Shown: positions 35,635 through 44,799 of the stretch, in pieces
Layout: each line of letters starts with the position of its first letter
Position numbering within the stretch: the first letter of the stretch is position 1
Position numbers and translations under genes: made by a program
The notes under the pieces: generated by a model
Told to the model about the DNA's origin: nothing
What the model saw: the letters and a program-made list of their open reading frames with translations, nothing else
Databases searched by the model: none
Origin: Hyphomicrobiales bacterium
GTDB taxonomy: Bacteria; Pseudomonadota; Alphaproteobacteria; Rhizobiales; Rhizobiaceae
Reading direction: 5' to 3'
DNA: 64,000 nucleotides
Assembly: GCA_002401155.1 (NCBI GenBank)
Contig: NVSG01000001.1
Coordinates: forward strand, 1 to 64,000

Positions 35635-36453
35635 TCATCTAATCCCATTGGCACTGACCTCAGCCATTCTAACTACGCATTCGGCAAACTCAAATTTGTT
35701 GGCATCAATGGTTCCTATATCTTCGACATAAATACTAATGCGCTCTTTATCCAATTTGCTTGGCAGCTCAATTGAATCTGCAGCAGCGTCAGTAATCAAA
35801 GTATACCGATCACTGGAGATGCTATTCTTCATCATGCGATACAACACAATAATATCCTGACCGAAGTGATCGGTTGAACCACGAAACTTGAAACGTGTTG
35901 CTTTGCCGCGATGTACAAACACTTTGATATCCAACTCCTTGATATGCTGACAGGCTTTGCATGAGCAAAGATTGGATGCCATTAGGCGCTCTCGCTCAAT
36001 ATCAAACGCATTGAAGATATTTACTAAGGTAGCACCAATAACTTGTTTTAAATATTTCTCGGCATCCACAAAAAACAGCACCGCATCCCCCTCCACTTTG
36101 GATAGTTCCAAAGTCTTTGTCGCCGCTTTGATCATCGCATTAATCAGAGAAAATATGATAAATTGCGCTGCCTGATCAGTGAAATGATTGTGGGCCATAA
36201 ACCGAGTGTAGTGACTAATATCGGGCAAAACAAATATTGTATCGCGCGCCTCCGACATGCCTTGCTCATCTGGAATAGCACCATTACTGATTTTTGCAGA
36301 TCGTGGCACCAAATTGGTATTCAAATAATTTTCTGCACGTTTGCGGTGCAATCTGACCATAGAAAACAAGCCTAATAGAATTACAAACAATCCGGCCAAC
36401 GAAAACACAATGTCGGTGTTGTGTTGCCAATCATGCCACATATGCTCATTCAT
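35635..36453 (-). CDS. Membrane-anchored DUF2652 (adenylate-cyclase-like) protein
   Basis: After one N-terminal helix (VFSLAGLFVILLGLFSMV) the protein has the DUF2652 core: FVLPDISHYTRFM, LSKVEGDAVLFFVDA and a CSCKACQ cluster. This is a class III cyclase-like fold without the complete set of catalytic metal residues that I can confirm. The start at 36453 (MNEHMWHDW) is preferred. The longer frame would start with TTG at 36477. It is the last gene of a copper operon, 30 bp behind the PCuAC-like gene. Its role is unknown. Confidence 0.7.
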   Translation of the reverse strand: MNEHMWHDWQHNTDIVFSLAGLFVILLGLFSMVRLHRKRAENYLNTNLVPRSAKISNGAIPDEQGMSEARDTIFVLPDISHYTRFMAHNHFTDQAAQFIIFSLINAMIKAATKTLELSKVEGDAVLFFVDAEKYLKQVIGATLVNIFNAFDIERERLMASNLCSCKACQHIKELDIKVFVHRGKATRFKFRGSTDHFGQDIIVLYRMMKNSISSDRYTLITDAAADSIELPSKLDKERISIYVEDIGTIDANKFEFAECVVRMAEVSANGIR

Positions 36454-36483
36454 TGATTCAACCAATGGACAATCCAATCAATA

Positions 36484-36942
36484 TCAATGCACGTGAGCTG
36501 TGGCCGTTGTGGTGAAGTTGGAAAAGGTCAGCATGAATTCAACATTTGTTCCTGAAACGAGATCGGATACAATTTCACCTAACTCCCCTTTCAGGTGAGC
36601 CGCTGAAAAATCCAGTGTTTCTTCGCTTAAAATTGCCAACTCCGAAACGTTTCTCGGACCTAATTCCGGTATAATCATCACCATGCTGCCTGTTCCGGCA
36701 AAGGGTGCATTCAAGCCAACCAATGTGACGTGCTTCCGTCCAAAATTTGTCACCTTAAACCTAAGGATCGCTGTTCCTCCTTTCTTTGCCGATGTGATTG
36801 TTGCGTCTTCAACATAGATGCCGTCAATGTGTTCAGAAATTTCGTCAGCAGAAACAGCCGCTTGGGAAAGCGCTAGCATCAACACAACGCAACAAAACAT
36901 TGAAAATCGCACAATTGATCGCTGTGGGAAAAGTATGTTCAT
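36484..36942 (-). CDS. PCu(A)C-like periplasmic protein, possibly a copper chaperone
   Basis: This 152-residue protein has a signal peptide (FSMFCCVVLMLALSQAAVSA) and a cupredoxin-like body (IYVEDATITSAKKGGTAIL, LVGLNAPFAGTGSMVMIIPE, LDFSAAHLKGELGEIV), ending AHVH. The pattern resembles PCu(A)C copper chaperones, although the exact H-x10-M-x21-H-x-M motif is not fully matched. It lies between the CusF-like and DUF2652 genes on the same strand. The start at 36942 (MNILFPQRS) is preferred over 36981. Confidence 0.6.
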   Translation of the reverse strand: MNILFPQRSIVRFSMFCCVVLMLALSQAAVSADEISEHIDGIYVEDATITSAKKGGTAILRFKVTNFGRKHVTLVGLNAPFAGTGSMVMIIPELGPRNVSELAILSEETLDFSAAHLKGELGEIVSDLVSGTNVEFMLTFSNFTTTATAHVH

Positions 36943-37044
36943 AGCAATTTCTCGTAATCTCAAAGTTAGAGGGTCCAACAAGCCGTGGAAACGAACGGCA
37001 AATTAATTGGAGCCCGCCATTGCCAGCGGGCTCCCTGTTTCGAT

Positions 37045-37410
37045 TTATTTCAATTCCATAACAGTCAGCTTGCCTTTCACCCGATCAGCAACAAATTCAA
37101 TTTTTCCGCCGACTTTCATTTTGTCGAGCATGGCATCGTCTGCCATTCGAAACACCATGGTCATGGCAGGCATGCCAAGACCCTTGAGTTCCTCGTGGAT
37201 GATGGTCACCTTGCGGGATTTCATGTTAATTTTTTTCACGACACCTTTGGTGTACTGTGCCGCCATTGCATCATCATGATGCCCATCGGCATTATCATGC
37301 CCATGCGTTTCTTTTTTTACTTCATCGTGACCGCCGGTATGGCTGCCAGACGCAAAAGCATTTCCTGATATTAGAAACAGTCCGGCTGTAAGAATGAGTA
37401 ATTTTTTCAT
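37045..37410 (-). CDS. CusF-like periplasmic copper-binding protein with His-rich linker
   Basis: The 121-residue protein has a signal peptide (KKLLILTAGLFLISGNAFA), a His-rich stretch (SGSHTGGHDEVKKETHGHDN, then ADGHHDD) and a CusF barrel (GVVKKINMKSRKVTIIHEEL, LGMPAMTMVFRM). The Met pair of GMPAMTMVF corresponds to CusF copper ligands. Trp is not at the usual place, but His is plentiful. It probably passes Cu(I) to efflux or oxidase proteins. The start at 37410 follows AAAGAG. It is downstream of the multicopper oxidase gene by 43 bp. Confidence 0.88.
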   Translation of the reverse strand: MKKLLILTAGLFLISGNAFASGSHTGGHDEVKKETHGHDNADGHHDDAMAAQYTKGVVKKINMKSRKVTIIHEELKGLGMPAMTMVFRMADDAMLDKMKVGGKIEFVADRVKGKLTVMELK

Positions 37411-37453
37411 TGTATTCTCTTTCTGGAATTTGGGCATACGCCCGGTTAGGCGT

Positions 37454-38812
37454 TTAGCCATTGTTATTTGGTTTTGGGGTAATTTTTGTTTTGGCATCAG
37501 CGGCCTTCGCGTGGTCAGGTAGCTCACCAGTCCACTCATAGGCTTGCGTACCGGGTGGATTCTTGTACCAGCCCGGATCTGAATAATCGTCGGCGCCAAT
37601 CCCCTCACGAACCTTCACCACCGAGAACATGCCGCCCATTTCAATCGGGCCATATGGTCCCCATCCGGTCATCATCGGAGTGGTGTTGTCAGGAAGTTCC
37701 ATCTCCATGACGCCCATATCCGCCATGCCGGCCGTGCCCATCGGCATATACTCCGGCTGCACTTTGCGAATTTTTTTCGTGACTGCAGATTTATCGACGC
37801 CAATAAACGTCGGCACATCATGTCCCATGGCATTCATTGTGTGGTGAGATTTGTGACAGTGAATTGCCCAATCACCGAGGTTATCAGCGACAAATTCATA
37901 GGCCCTCATGCCACCAACCGGGATATCGATAGTTACCTCCGGCCAGCGCGCTTCCTTGGGAACCCAGCCGCCATCCGTACAGGTAACTTCAAAGTCATAA
38001 CCATGCATGTGAATCGGGTGATTGGTCATCGTCAGATTACCGACCCGAACCCGAACACGGTCGCCTTTGTTGACGACTAATGGATCAATGTCCGGGAATA
38101 TCCGGCTGTTCCAACACCACAAATTAAAGTCATTCATGGTCATGATTTTGGGAACGTAAGAACCCGGATCAATGTCGAACGCATTCAACATAAAGACGAA
38201 ATCGCGATCCACCGGCATAAAGGTCGGATCTTTTGGATGGACAATGAACATGCCCATCATCCCCATCGCCATTTGCACCATTTCATCCGCATGGGGGTGA
38301 TACATAAAGGTGCCGCTTTTGGTGAGATCGAATTCATAGACAAAGGTTTTTCCCGGCGGGATACCCGGATGGCTTAGCCCACCAACACCATCCATCCCTG
38401 ATGGCAAAATTAGCCCGTGCCAGTGAACCGTTGTGTGTTCGGGAAGCCTATTGGTAACGAAAATCCGAACACGGTCTCCCTCAACAGCCTCAATAGTGGG
38501 GCCCGTTGATTGGCCGTTATAACCCCACAGATAGGCGGTCGTGCCTTCCGCAAGTTCGCGTTCTACAGGTTCGGCAATCAGGTGAAATTCCTTCACCCCG
38601 TTATTCATGCGAAATGGCAATGTCCAGCCATTCAACGTGACAACCGGCTGATATGATTGACCAGTTGATGGGTGCAATGGATTTTGCGTTGCCGCAGTTT
38701 CCATAATTGCAGCTTCGGGAAGGCCCATATTTGTAGTCTTGGACCATGCGGTTGATGAAACCAATGCAGCACCTGCCGCACTTGCTCCAATAAGTTGACG
38801 TCTGTTTATCAT
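37454..38812 (-). CDS. Multicopper oxidase (Tat-exported, copper-resistance type)
   Basis: The 452-residue enzyme starts MINRRQLIGASAAGAALV, a twin-arginine signal. It has all four copper-binding segments: HWHG, YHPHADE, NHPIHMHGYDF and HCHKSHH. It should oxidise Cu(I) or phenolic substrates with O2 in the periplasm. The start at 38812 follows AGGA by 7 nt. An upstream Met belongs to the TolC tail region. It lies 13 bp after the TolC stop, in the order lipoprotein-TolC-oxidase-CusF. Confidence 0.9.
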   Translation of the reverse strand: MINRRQLIGASAAGAALVSSTAWSKTTNMGLPEAAIMETAATQNPLHPSTGQSYQPVVTLNGWTLPFRMNNGVKEFHLIAEPVERELAEGTTAYLWGYNGQSTGPTIEAVEGDRVRIFVTNRLPEHTTVHWHGLILPSGMDGVGGLSHPGIPPGKTFVYEFDLTKSGTFMYHPHADEMVQMAMGMMGMFIVHPKDPTFMPVDRDFVFMLNAFDIDPGSYVPKIMTMNDFNLWCWNSRIFPDIDPLVVNKGDRVRVRVGNLTMTNHPIHMHGYDFEVTCTDGGWVPKEARWPEVTIDIPVGGMRAYEFVADNLGDWAIHCHKSHHTMNAMGHDVPTFIGVDKSAVTKKIRKVQPEYMPMGTAGMADMGVMEMELPDNTTPMMTGWGPYGPIEMGGMFSVVKVREGIGADDYSDPGWYKNPPGTQAYEWTGELPDHAKAADAKTKITPKPNNNG

Positions 38813-38825
38813 GTTGAAATCCTTT

Positions 38826-40301
38826 CTAATGTCCGCCGCCGCCGCCAGAAGCAGCAACGGTCATTTCTCCACCCTCTCCAGAGCCTGATGATCCCCCGCC
38901 ACCGTAAATTGCGGCGGTGAGTTCAGCATCAGCAATCCAGAACTCCCGTTTCGCCTGAACAGATAGAAGGACGGAATTAATTTTCGCCCGGGTATCAGCG
39001 AGCAGTTCGAACGTGTTGGTGATCATGCCATTATAGGTAAGCAGGGATTCTGCCTCGATCTTGGTTCGCAATGGCAAGACGTTGTTTCTATAGTGACGCG
39101 CGATCTGATAAGTAGAACGATAAGCCATATATGCAGATCGGGCCTCTGATCGAATATTGATCGCCTTTTCCGCCAGCAGATTTGCAGCTTTCATATAGGC
39201 AAGCTCGGCTTTGCGCATTCTGGCTTTACCGGTATCAAAAATTGGAATGACGAACTCTAATTCCACCTGCGGCGTGGTAGTGGTTTCTCTACCGTCGTCA
39301 CCAATTTCACGTTCTTTCTCAAAACCTGTGATAATTTCAAAATCTGTCACATAACGTGTGGCTTCTGTCAGTCCGTAAGATTTGGCAATGGCTTCCAGTT
39401 CCAGTTTTGCAACTTGCAAATCCACCCGCTTATGAAGCGCATCCGACTCAATCGCCTTTTTTCGCTGGAGCTTGCGCGGATATCTGGGAAGTTTGTCCGG
39501 CACGAAATAATCGACCTCGGTGCCCCACAACCCCATAATCCTTGTGAGCTGTTCCTTTGCCAGTTTAGCGGCAAGACGAGCCTTGGCTTTCTGGCCGGTG
39601 AGTTCGGAATAGAAGGCATGTTCGCGAGCCTGTCCGCCCTTTGCAAGGGCCCCACTTTCACCCAATTTCTTGGCAAGTTCTGATGCAGCATCCGCTGCGA
39701 CCTGCGCTTGATTGAGATAGTAGATATTCTCAAAAGCTGAAACAGCGTTGATCCATGCCTTGCGGGTTTCACCAGCTATAGTCAGTGTTGCAAGGGCTGC
39801 TTTCAACTGTGCCTGTCTGAAACGGGTATCAGCGACGGCGATGCGTTTATCTCTTGTAGCCAGCGCCAGAATATTGGTGGCTAACATGCCTTCAATTGCC
39901 CGGAATGCACCTAATTCAGGATGAGCAATGCCGAGAATTCCAATTGAAATTTTCGGATTTTCCAGCATGGTTTGCTGCCACGCTTCAACTGCTGACATGC
40001 CAAGATCGGCATAAGATGCCTGTAGGCCCTTGTTATTCAGCAATGCAACTTGAACAGCCGTGTTAACATTGATCGTGCGCTTATGGACAAGGCCATGAAC
40101 GCGCTTCGAAAGCGCATCTGCTTCTTGTTGGTTCTGCACCCAGACCGTTTGCTTATTGGTTGCCTCACGGGTTTTGTAGGAGACCGTTGAGAACCCTGCA
40201 TCAAGTGCTGAATATTCTTCAATATTGGCGTTGGTCACACAACCAGACAAGGCCAGTACTGACACAGACATGATCATCAGGTTTTTGATTGAACCCATCA
40301 T
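38826..40301 (-). CDS. TolC-family outer-membrane efflux lipoprotein
   Basis: The 491-residue protein has a lipoprotein signal (SVSVLALSGC, lipobox Cys) and two long alpha-hairpin repeats (NTAVQVALLNNKGLQASYADLG, and AESLLTYNGMITNTFELL). It ends in an unusual Gly/Ser-rich tail (GGGGSSGSGEGGEM, then GGGGGH). It forms a periplasmic tunnel for efflux. No RND pump lies next to it in this island, unlike usual Cus systems. The start follows GGAGATAAGTC and overlaps the upstream lipoprotein gene by 4 bp. Confidence 0.87.
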   Translation of the reverse strand: MMGSIKNLMIMSVSVLALSGCVTNANIEEYSALDAGFSTVSYKTREATNKQTVWVQNQQEADALSKRVHGLVHKRTINVNTAVQVALLNNKGLQASYADLGMSAVEAWQQTMLENPKISIGILGIAHPELGAFRAIEGMLATNILALATRDKRIAVADTRFRQAQLKAALATLTIAGETRKAWINAVSAFENIYYLNQAQVAADAASELAKKLGESGALAKGGQAREHAFYSELTGQKAKARLAAKLAKEQLTRIMGLWGTEVDYFVPDKLPRYPRKLQRKKAIESDALHKRVDLQVAKLELEAIAKSYGLTEATRYVTDFEIITGFEKEREIGDDGRETTTTPQVELEFVIPIFDTGKARMRKAELAYMKAANLLAEKAINIRSEARSAYMAYRSTYQIARHYRNNVLPLRTKIEAESLLTYNGMITNTFELLADTRAKINSVLLSVQAKREFWIADAELTAAIYGGGGSSGSGEGGEMTVAASGGGGGH

Positions 40302-40528
40302 GACTTATCTCCTTTTACCGGAGATTGCTCATCATTGAGCTTGCGCCATGGTCTTGGATCGACTGGGTCGCGATGATTATAGTCACCGATTATATTTGTT
40401 GGATTGGTATGCCTGATCCCAACATGGGCATCTGCCGCATCGCGATATGCCAACACCTCCGGGGGAAATGTAGACGCACAGCCACCCAGACCTACGGACA
40501 AAAGCCCGACTAATACTATTTTTCTCAT
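40298..40528 (-). CDS. Small lipoprotein, TolC-coupled
   Basis: The 76-residue protein has a clear lipobox (VGLLSVGLGGCAS). The short mature part reads DAADAHVGIRHTNPTN and DPVDPRPWRKLNDEQSPVKG. It overlaps the TolC start by 4 bp and is co-translated. It resembles small lipoproteins that accompany TolC in copper operons. No function is known. Confidence 0.72.
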   Translation of the reverse strand: MRKIVLVGLLSVGLGGCASTFPPEVLAYRDAADAHVGIRHTNPTNIIGDYNHRDPVDPRPWRKLNDEQSPVKGDKS

Positions 40529-40622
40529 TGATTTTGTTACCTGAAAATGCACTTCGAGTTCATCTGCGGCGAAAACTAATTCCAGCCACAAATGTCAAAA
40601 CCTCACGCGAGGCTAAATGTAT

Positions 40623-40985
40623 TCAGGTTTTTGGTGGGCGAAGTTGCGTATCCCACTCAGACGGCAGAAGCAATCTACGAGCAGGCAAAATGTATGATTC
40701 TGATGGGTTCACAATAATTTTAGACCGGGTATCAGCAACAATTGCCACGCCGCAATTGAACGAGCAGCAATCACCCAATGACATTCCATCATGCATGTGC
40801 GAACCATTCACCGTCATATCCTCACTATCGTGAATAGGCAGATTTTGCTGAGCATCATGTTGCATTTCAATTGTCTGTGAACAAGTTTCAGATTGTAGTA
40901 AATTTAATGCGTTAGAACTTGAAACAGGTATCAGCACCAGTGATAAAATCATCACCAGCGATACCTGTATTTTAGTCCAATTCAT
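40623..40985 (-). CDS. Small secreted Cys/His-rich protein of the copper island (DUF2946/CopL-like)
   Basis: This 120-residue protein has a signal peptide (IQVSLVMILSLVLIPVSSSNA), His/Met residues (HDAQQNLPIHDSED, HMHDGMS), a DCCSFNCG motif and a Pro-rich end (LRPPKT). It is the first gene behind a MerR-type promoter, so it probably belongs to the copper-responsive operon. It looks like the two other small proteins at 41424 and 44800. Confidence 0.65.
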   Translation of the reverse strand: MNWTKIQVSLVMILSLVLIPVSSSNALNLLQSETCSQTIEMQHDAQQNLPIHDSEDMTVNGSHMHDGMSLGDCCSFNCGVAIVADTRSKIIVNPSESYILPARRLLLPSEWDTQLRPPKT

Positions 40986-41107
40986 AAATTTTAATCTGAT
41001 CAACATAATTTCACGTAGTTACATTCCAAAAAATAATCGTCAACTAACAAAACCGTAATCTACCGCAAGTTTCTGTGAGGATACCGATTCCATATCGCAG
41101 AAATGCG

Positions 41108-41138
41108 TAGATAGAGTTTCCACCTAGGGGAAGGTCAA
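41108..41138 (-). promoter_or_regulatory. CueR/HmrR (MerR-type) promoter candidate
   Basis: On the minus strand TTGACC (41138-41133) and TATCTA (41113-41108) are separated by 19 bp containing the dyad TTCCCCTAGGTGGAAA. A 19-bp spacer with a CTTCC/GGAA dyad is characteristic of MerR-family copper promoters. It would drive the operon from the 40985 start down to the TolC, oxidase and CusF genes. Confidence 0.75.
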
Positions 41139-41247
41139 GAGAGTTGGAAAAATAAAATATTAATTCATAAATGGCAGGAGAGCCTTACAAAAATTTAATT
41201 TGAGGGTTATTGACCTTACAGCCGCAGGAACGTCTATATTTCATTCC

Positions 41248-41424
41248 ATGATCGTGAATGAGGCTATTGCCGAATCAAAGCTATTGGGTAAACGGCTGCC
41301 AACTTCAAGTGAGGTTGGGATGCTGGAAACGCTATTGAAAAAAGCGAAATTGTTGGGTTTTTCCGAGAATGAGATTTTAGTCCTTCGTCATCAATACGAA
41401 CGCAGCCCGAATAGAATTATTTAA
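41248..41424 (+). CDS. Small hypothetical protein
   Basis: The 58-residue frame reads NEAIAESKLLGKRLPTSS, then LETLLKKAKLLGFSENEIL and ends QYERSPNRII. It looks like a helical acidic/basic protein. The next start overlaps its TAA. A TTG start at 41200 would add 16 residues. No family is recognised. Confidence 0.4.
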   Translation: MIVNEAIAESKLLGKRLPTSSEVGMLETLLKKAKLLGFSENEILVLRHQYERSPNRII

Positions 41425-41798
41425 TGACCGGCATTCCTAAAATAAACGCTCATTTGAATTCCCTTGGCAACTTTTTTCATGTGCTTGCTATGTTGTCGCT
41501 GATAATTGCAGGTGGAAATTATGCTCATGCACTTGAGCCGGATCAAAAACATCATCATGTAACTCAACAGTCTGCCGTTGATGAAATCACAACTCACCAG
41601 CATCTGGAAACGTACAATTCCACGGCAGGAATTTCTGCTACCGACATGCTCCATTGTGGTGGTGATATATTGGCACTGGCTCCAGAGTTTGTTTACTTAA
41701 TGCATGTGACAAGCACGAAACCTCCTGTGGAAACACATCTCACAAACCAATTCTTGTTACCGCCACAAGAGCCGCCACCTCCGCGTATCCTAGTCTGA
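41424..41798 (+). CDS. Small secreted His-rich protein of the copper island
   Basis: This 124-residue protein has a hydrophobic leader (FFHVLAMLSLIIAGGNYAHA), HHHVTQQ, TTHQHLE, DMLHCGGDIL and a Pro-rich end (LLPPQEPPPPRILV). It resembles DUF2946/CopL-type proteins in layout. It starts the plus-strand cytochrome/oxidase operon. A role in copper binding is inferred. Confidence 0.6.
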   Translation: MTGIPKINAHLNSLGNFFHVLAMLSLIIAGGNYAHALEPDQKHHHVTQQSAVDEITTHQHLETYNSTAGISATDMLHCGGDILALAPEFVYLMHVTSTKPPVETHLTNQFLLPPQEPPPPRILV

Positions 41799-41813
41799 AA
41801 TTCAACCGATTAT

Positions 41814-41833
41814 TGCGATCTGACCAGATCGCA
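41814..41833. promoter_or_regulatory. Perfect palindrome before the cytochrome c' gene
   Basis: TGCGATCT and AGATCGCA (8-bp perfect arms, GACC spacer) lie between the small His-rich gene and the cytochrome c' gene. No T run follows, so it may be an operator or an RNA stabiliser rather than a terminator. Confidence 0.4.
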
Positions 41834-41858
41834 CATTTCAGATATCCAGGATTAAATT

Positions 41859-42434
41859 ATGAAAACGAAAACCACATTCGTTGCTGGCCTGTTTACAATT
41901 GGCACAGTGATAACTGCTCTTGCGCATGGTGGTGCAACGGGCATCGTTAAAGAACGCATGGACGCAATGTCCGTAATGGGAAAAACTGTCAAAACCCTTT
42001 CCTCCATGATGAGAGGAGAAATTCCATTTAATGAAACCGCCGTAATAGAAGGTGCCTTAGCAATTAAGGCACATGCTGGCGAGAAACTAACCGGGTTATT
42101 TCCCAAGGATAATCATAACACTGGTTCTGAAGCCCGCGACGAAATTTGGTCCAACTGGGATGAATTCAAAGCCATATCCAACCAATTGAGCGTGATGGCC
42201 GATGGGCTTGAAGCAGCCGCCGACAATGGGTTGATGCATTCTACCAAATCCAAATCCAGCACCATGATGGGCACCGGCGCTTCCATGATGACCAAAGGCG
42301 ATGGCATGATGGGTAACGCCAGCAGCATGCCTGATCTGGCATTGCTTGCAACAATGCCCACAGACGGGGTGTTCAACATGCTGACGAAGACATGTTCTTC
42401 TTGTCACACAAAATTTCGGCTTGAAAAGAAATAA
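41859..42434 (+). CDS. Cytochrome c'/c-556-type protein
   Basis: The 191-residue protein has a signal peptide (FVAGLFTIGTVITALAHG), a four-helix body typical of cytochrome c' (VKERMDAMSVMGKTVKTL, IWSNWDEFKAISNQLSVMA) and the single C-terminal heme site TCSSCHTKFR. A Met/Ser-rich insertion (STMMGTGASMMTKGDGMMG) near residues 130-150 may bind copper (inference). It forms an operon with the next cytochrome gene (3 bp gap). Confidence 0.85.
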   Translation: MKTKTTFVAGLFTIGTVITALAHGGATGIVKERMDAMSVMGKTVKTLSSMMRGEIPFNETAVIEGALAIKAHAGEKLTGLFPKDNHNTGSEARDEIWSNWDEFKAISNQLSVMADGLEAAADNGLMHSTKSKSSTMMGTGASMMTKGDGMMGNASSMPDLALLATMPTDGVFNMLTKTCSSCHTKFRLEKK

Positions 42435-42437
42435 CCG

Positions 42438-43325
42438 ATGAAGCGCTTATTGAGCCTGTTTATTTTCGCCCTGACGTTAGTCGGGGCGGGAGTAATCGCA
42501 ATGTTCGTTTGGCCTTTGAACTCGCAGTATTCAAAAATATCTGAAATTGGAGATGCAAATCGGGGAGCTTATCTGGCCCGCATGTCTGGATGCATTGCAT
42601 GCCACACAAACACGGAAAAAAATGGCGCGCCACTCGCCGGTGGTTTGTCCATCAAAACCGCTTTTGGCACTTTTTATTCACCTAACCTGACAACCGACAA
42701 AGAGTTTGGCATTGGAGATTGGAATGTCGAACGGTTTGCTCTGGCTGTACGCAAAGGTATTTCTTCTTCAGGAGAACCCTACTACCCGGCTTTTCCATAT
42801 CCATTTTATTCAAAGCTAACGGATCAGGATATTGCAGATTTATGGGCTGCATTCCAAACTGTTCCTCCCGTTCAAACTGCTTCGAAATCTCAGGACATGA
42901 GTTTTCCCTTTAATTTCAGATCAGGATTGAAACTCTGGCGCGCTGCATTTTTGGACCAATCCCCCTTTATTTCAGAACCAAATAAAAATGAGCTATGGAA
43001 CCGTGGAAAATATATCGTGGAAGGTCCTGCCCATTGCGGAGCATGCCACACGCCTCGAAATTTTGCAGGTGCCAGACAGGAGGAACTACAACTCCACGGG
43101 GCGTCAGATCTACCAAACGGTGGGAAATCTCCACCAATCACGCCAGAGAAGCTTCAAGATAAAGGGTGGACGATCAGCAATCTCAAATACGCTCTCAAAA
43201 CCGGGGTACTGCCTGATGGCGATGCCTTCGGTGGAACAATGGGCGAAGTAGTTCGAGATGGCACTTCGTTTTTGAACGATGATGATCTGACTGCAATTGC
43301 AACTTATTTGCTGGACAAGGATTAA
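42438..43325 (+). CDS. Diheme cytochrome c
   Basis: This 295-residue protein has an N-terminal membrane anchor (LFIFALTLVGAGVIAMFVW) and two heme-binding sites, GCIACHTN near residue 55 and CGACHTP near residue 205. The layout resembles the cytochrome subunits of alcohol, aldehyde or gluconate dehydrogenases. No dehydrogenase is next door, so it may pass electrons to or from the following multicopper oxidase. The oxidase start at 43330 is 4 bp after its stop. Confidence 0.85.
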   Translation: MKRLLSLFIFALTLVGAGVIAMFVWPLNSQYSKISEIGDANRGAYLARMSGCIACHTNTEKNGAPLAGGLSIKTAFGTFYSPNLTTDKEFGIGDWNVERFALAVRKGISSSGEPYYPAFPYPFYSKLTDQDIADLWAAFQTVPPVQTASKSQDMSFPFNFRSGLKLWRAAFLDQSPFISEPNKNELWNRGKYIVEGPAHCGACHTPRNFAGARQEELQLHGASDLPNGGKSPPITPEKLQDKGWTISNLKYALKTGVLPDGDAFGGTMGEVVRDGTSFLNDDDLTAIATYLLDKD

Positions 43326-43329
43326 TCTT

Positions 43330-44733
43330 ATGCAACCAACCCGTAGGCAATTTCTCAAAACTACACTTGGCGCAGCGGTAATAACAATTGCTCCACCCAG
43401 CTTTCATGCGGCACTCGGCGATGATGGTTATTTAGAAATAACCGCCGGTCCTTCCATGAAAAAACTCTTCCGCACAGATGGGCCGGAGTCACAATTATGG
43501 ACTTATAACGGCACATCACCCGGCCCCGAAATCAGGGCCAAGCGTGGAGAGCGAATTAAAGTTCGTCTGATAAATCAACTTGAGGAACCGACGTCAATTC
43601 ACTGGCACGGTATTCGCATCGACAATGCAATGGACGGCGTTTCGGGATTGACGCAGAAAGCCGTCCAGCCGGGGCAGACATTTGAATATGACTTCATAGC
43701 GCCAGATGCGGGCACCTATTGGTACCACGCGCACAATAAGAGCTGGAACCAGGTTGCTCGCGGGCTTTATGGCCCACTGATTATCGAGGAAGACGATCCT
43801 GCCTTCGACCGCGAGCATGACCTCACTCTGCTTATCGATGATTGGAGGTTGAAACGAGACGGCACGCTGGATCTTGCGAGCCTTGGTTCATTAATGGATT
43901 GGACCCATGGAGGGCGTTTGGGAAACTGGCTGACGGTGAACGGGCAATCGGCACCGACATTCAATTTAAATGCGGGTGAGGCTTATCGGTTGCGGCTGAT
44001 AAATGCATCCAACGCCAGAACGTTTGATATCGATCCGAACCGATTTGATGCAACTGTTATCGGGTATGACGGACAAGCGTTGGATGAACCAGTGAAACTC
44101 AACTATTCGCCTTTGCCGCTGGGTTCTGCCCAACGGGTTGATCTGCTGGTTGTTCCAAAAGCCGGAGCCGATTTTGCAATTGAACAAATTTCATCTGGCA
44201 AGCCCTATCCTTTTGTTCATTTTAAAGTGGAAGGTGAAAACAAGAATACAATTCCTAACATTCGCCTTACGCAAAACAATCTTCCCGAGCCCGATCTATC
44301 TAATCCGAAAAAATTCAAACTGAACATGTCTGGTGGAGCGATGGGTCGAGGTGGAAAAATGATTTACAACGGAAAAGCTCTTGAGGGGACAGACTTCCAG
44401 ACCCTCAAACAATTTTGGGCATTTAACGGCGTGGCCAATCTTGCAGAAGCACCATTCTTCAGCGTTCAGCGTGGTGAAACTGTAGTCATTGATCTGTTTA
44501 ATGATACAGCTTTTATGCATGGCATGCATGTACATGGTCATCATTTTCGCATTCTCCATCGTGCAGGCCGTAACATCGATGAAGGAAAACCCTGGCGGGA
44601 TACTTTCATGATTGGGTCGACACAAACAACGCAAATTGCCTTCGTTGCAGATAATCCCGGAAAATGGCTTTTGCATTGTCACATGCTCGAACACGCCGCC
44701 GCGGGGATGACCACTTGGTTCGAAGTGACGTAA
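43330..44733 (+). CDS. Multicopper oxidase, second copy (Tat-exported)
   Basis: The 467-residue protein begins MQPTRRQFLKTTLGAAVI, a twin-arginine signal. The copper segments are HWHGIRID, YWYHAHNKSW, HGMHVHGHHF and HCHMLEHAAAGM, all three oxidase domains present. It would act in the periplasm on Cu(I) or a phenolic donor. The cytochrome genes just upstream suggest an electron link (inference). It differs from the first oxidase (37454) in the spacing of the copper motifs, so it is not a recent duplicate. Confidence 0.9.
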   Translation: MQPTRRQFLKTTLGAAVITIAPPSFHAALGDDGYLEITAGPSMKKLFRTDGPESQLWTYNGTSPGPEIRAKRGERIKVRLINQLEEPTSIHWHGIRIDNAMDGVSGLTQKAVQPGQTFEYDFIAPDAGTYWYHAHNKSWNQVARGLYGPLIIEEDDPAFDREHDLTLLIDDWRLKRDGTLDLASLGSLMDWTHGGRLGNWLTVNGQSAPTFNLNAGEAYRLRLINASNARTFDIDPNRFDATVIGYDGQALDEPVKLNYSPLPLGSAQRVDLLVVPKAGADFAIEQISSGKPYPFVHFKVEGENKNTIPNIRLTQNNLPEPDLSNPKKFKLNMSGGAMGRGGKMIYNGKALEGTDFQTLKQFWAFNGVANLAEAPFFSVQRGETVVIDLFNDTAFMHGMHVHGHHFRILHRAGRNIDEGKPWRDTFMIGSTQTTQIAFVADNPGKWLLHCHMLEHAAAGMTTWFEVT

Positions 44734-44799
44734 TTCATCACGTTTGATTGAACACTAATGGATGGAAACGCAGAATTGATTCCGAAACAAATAAAGATA

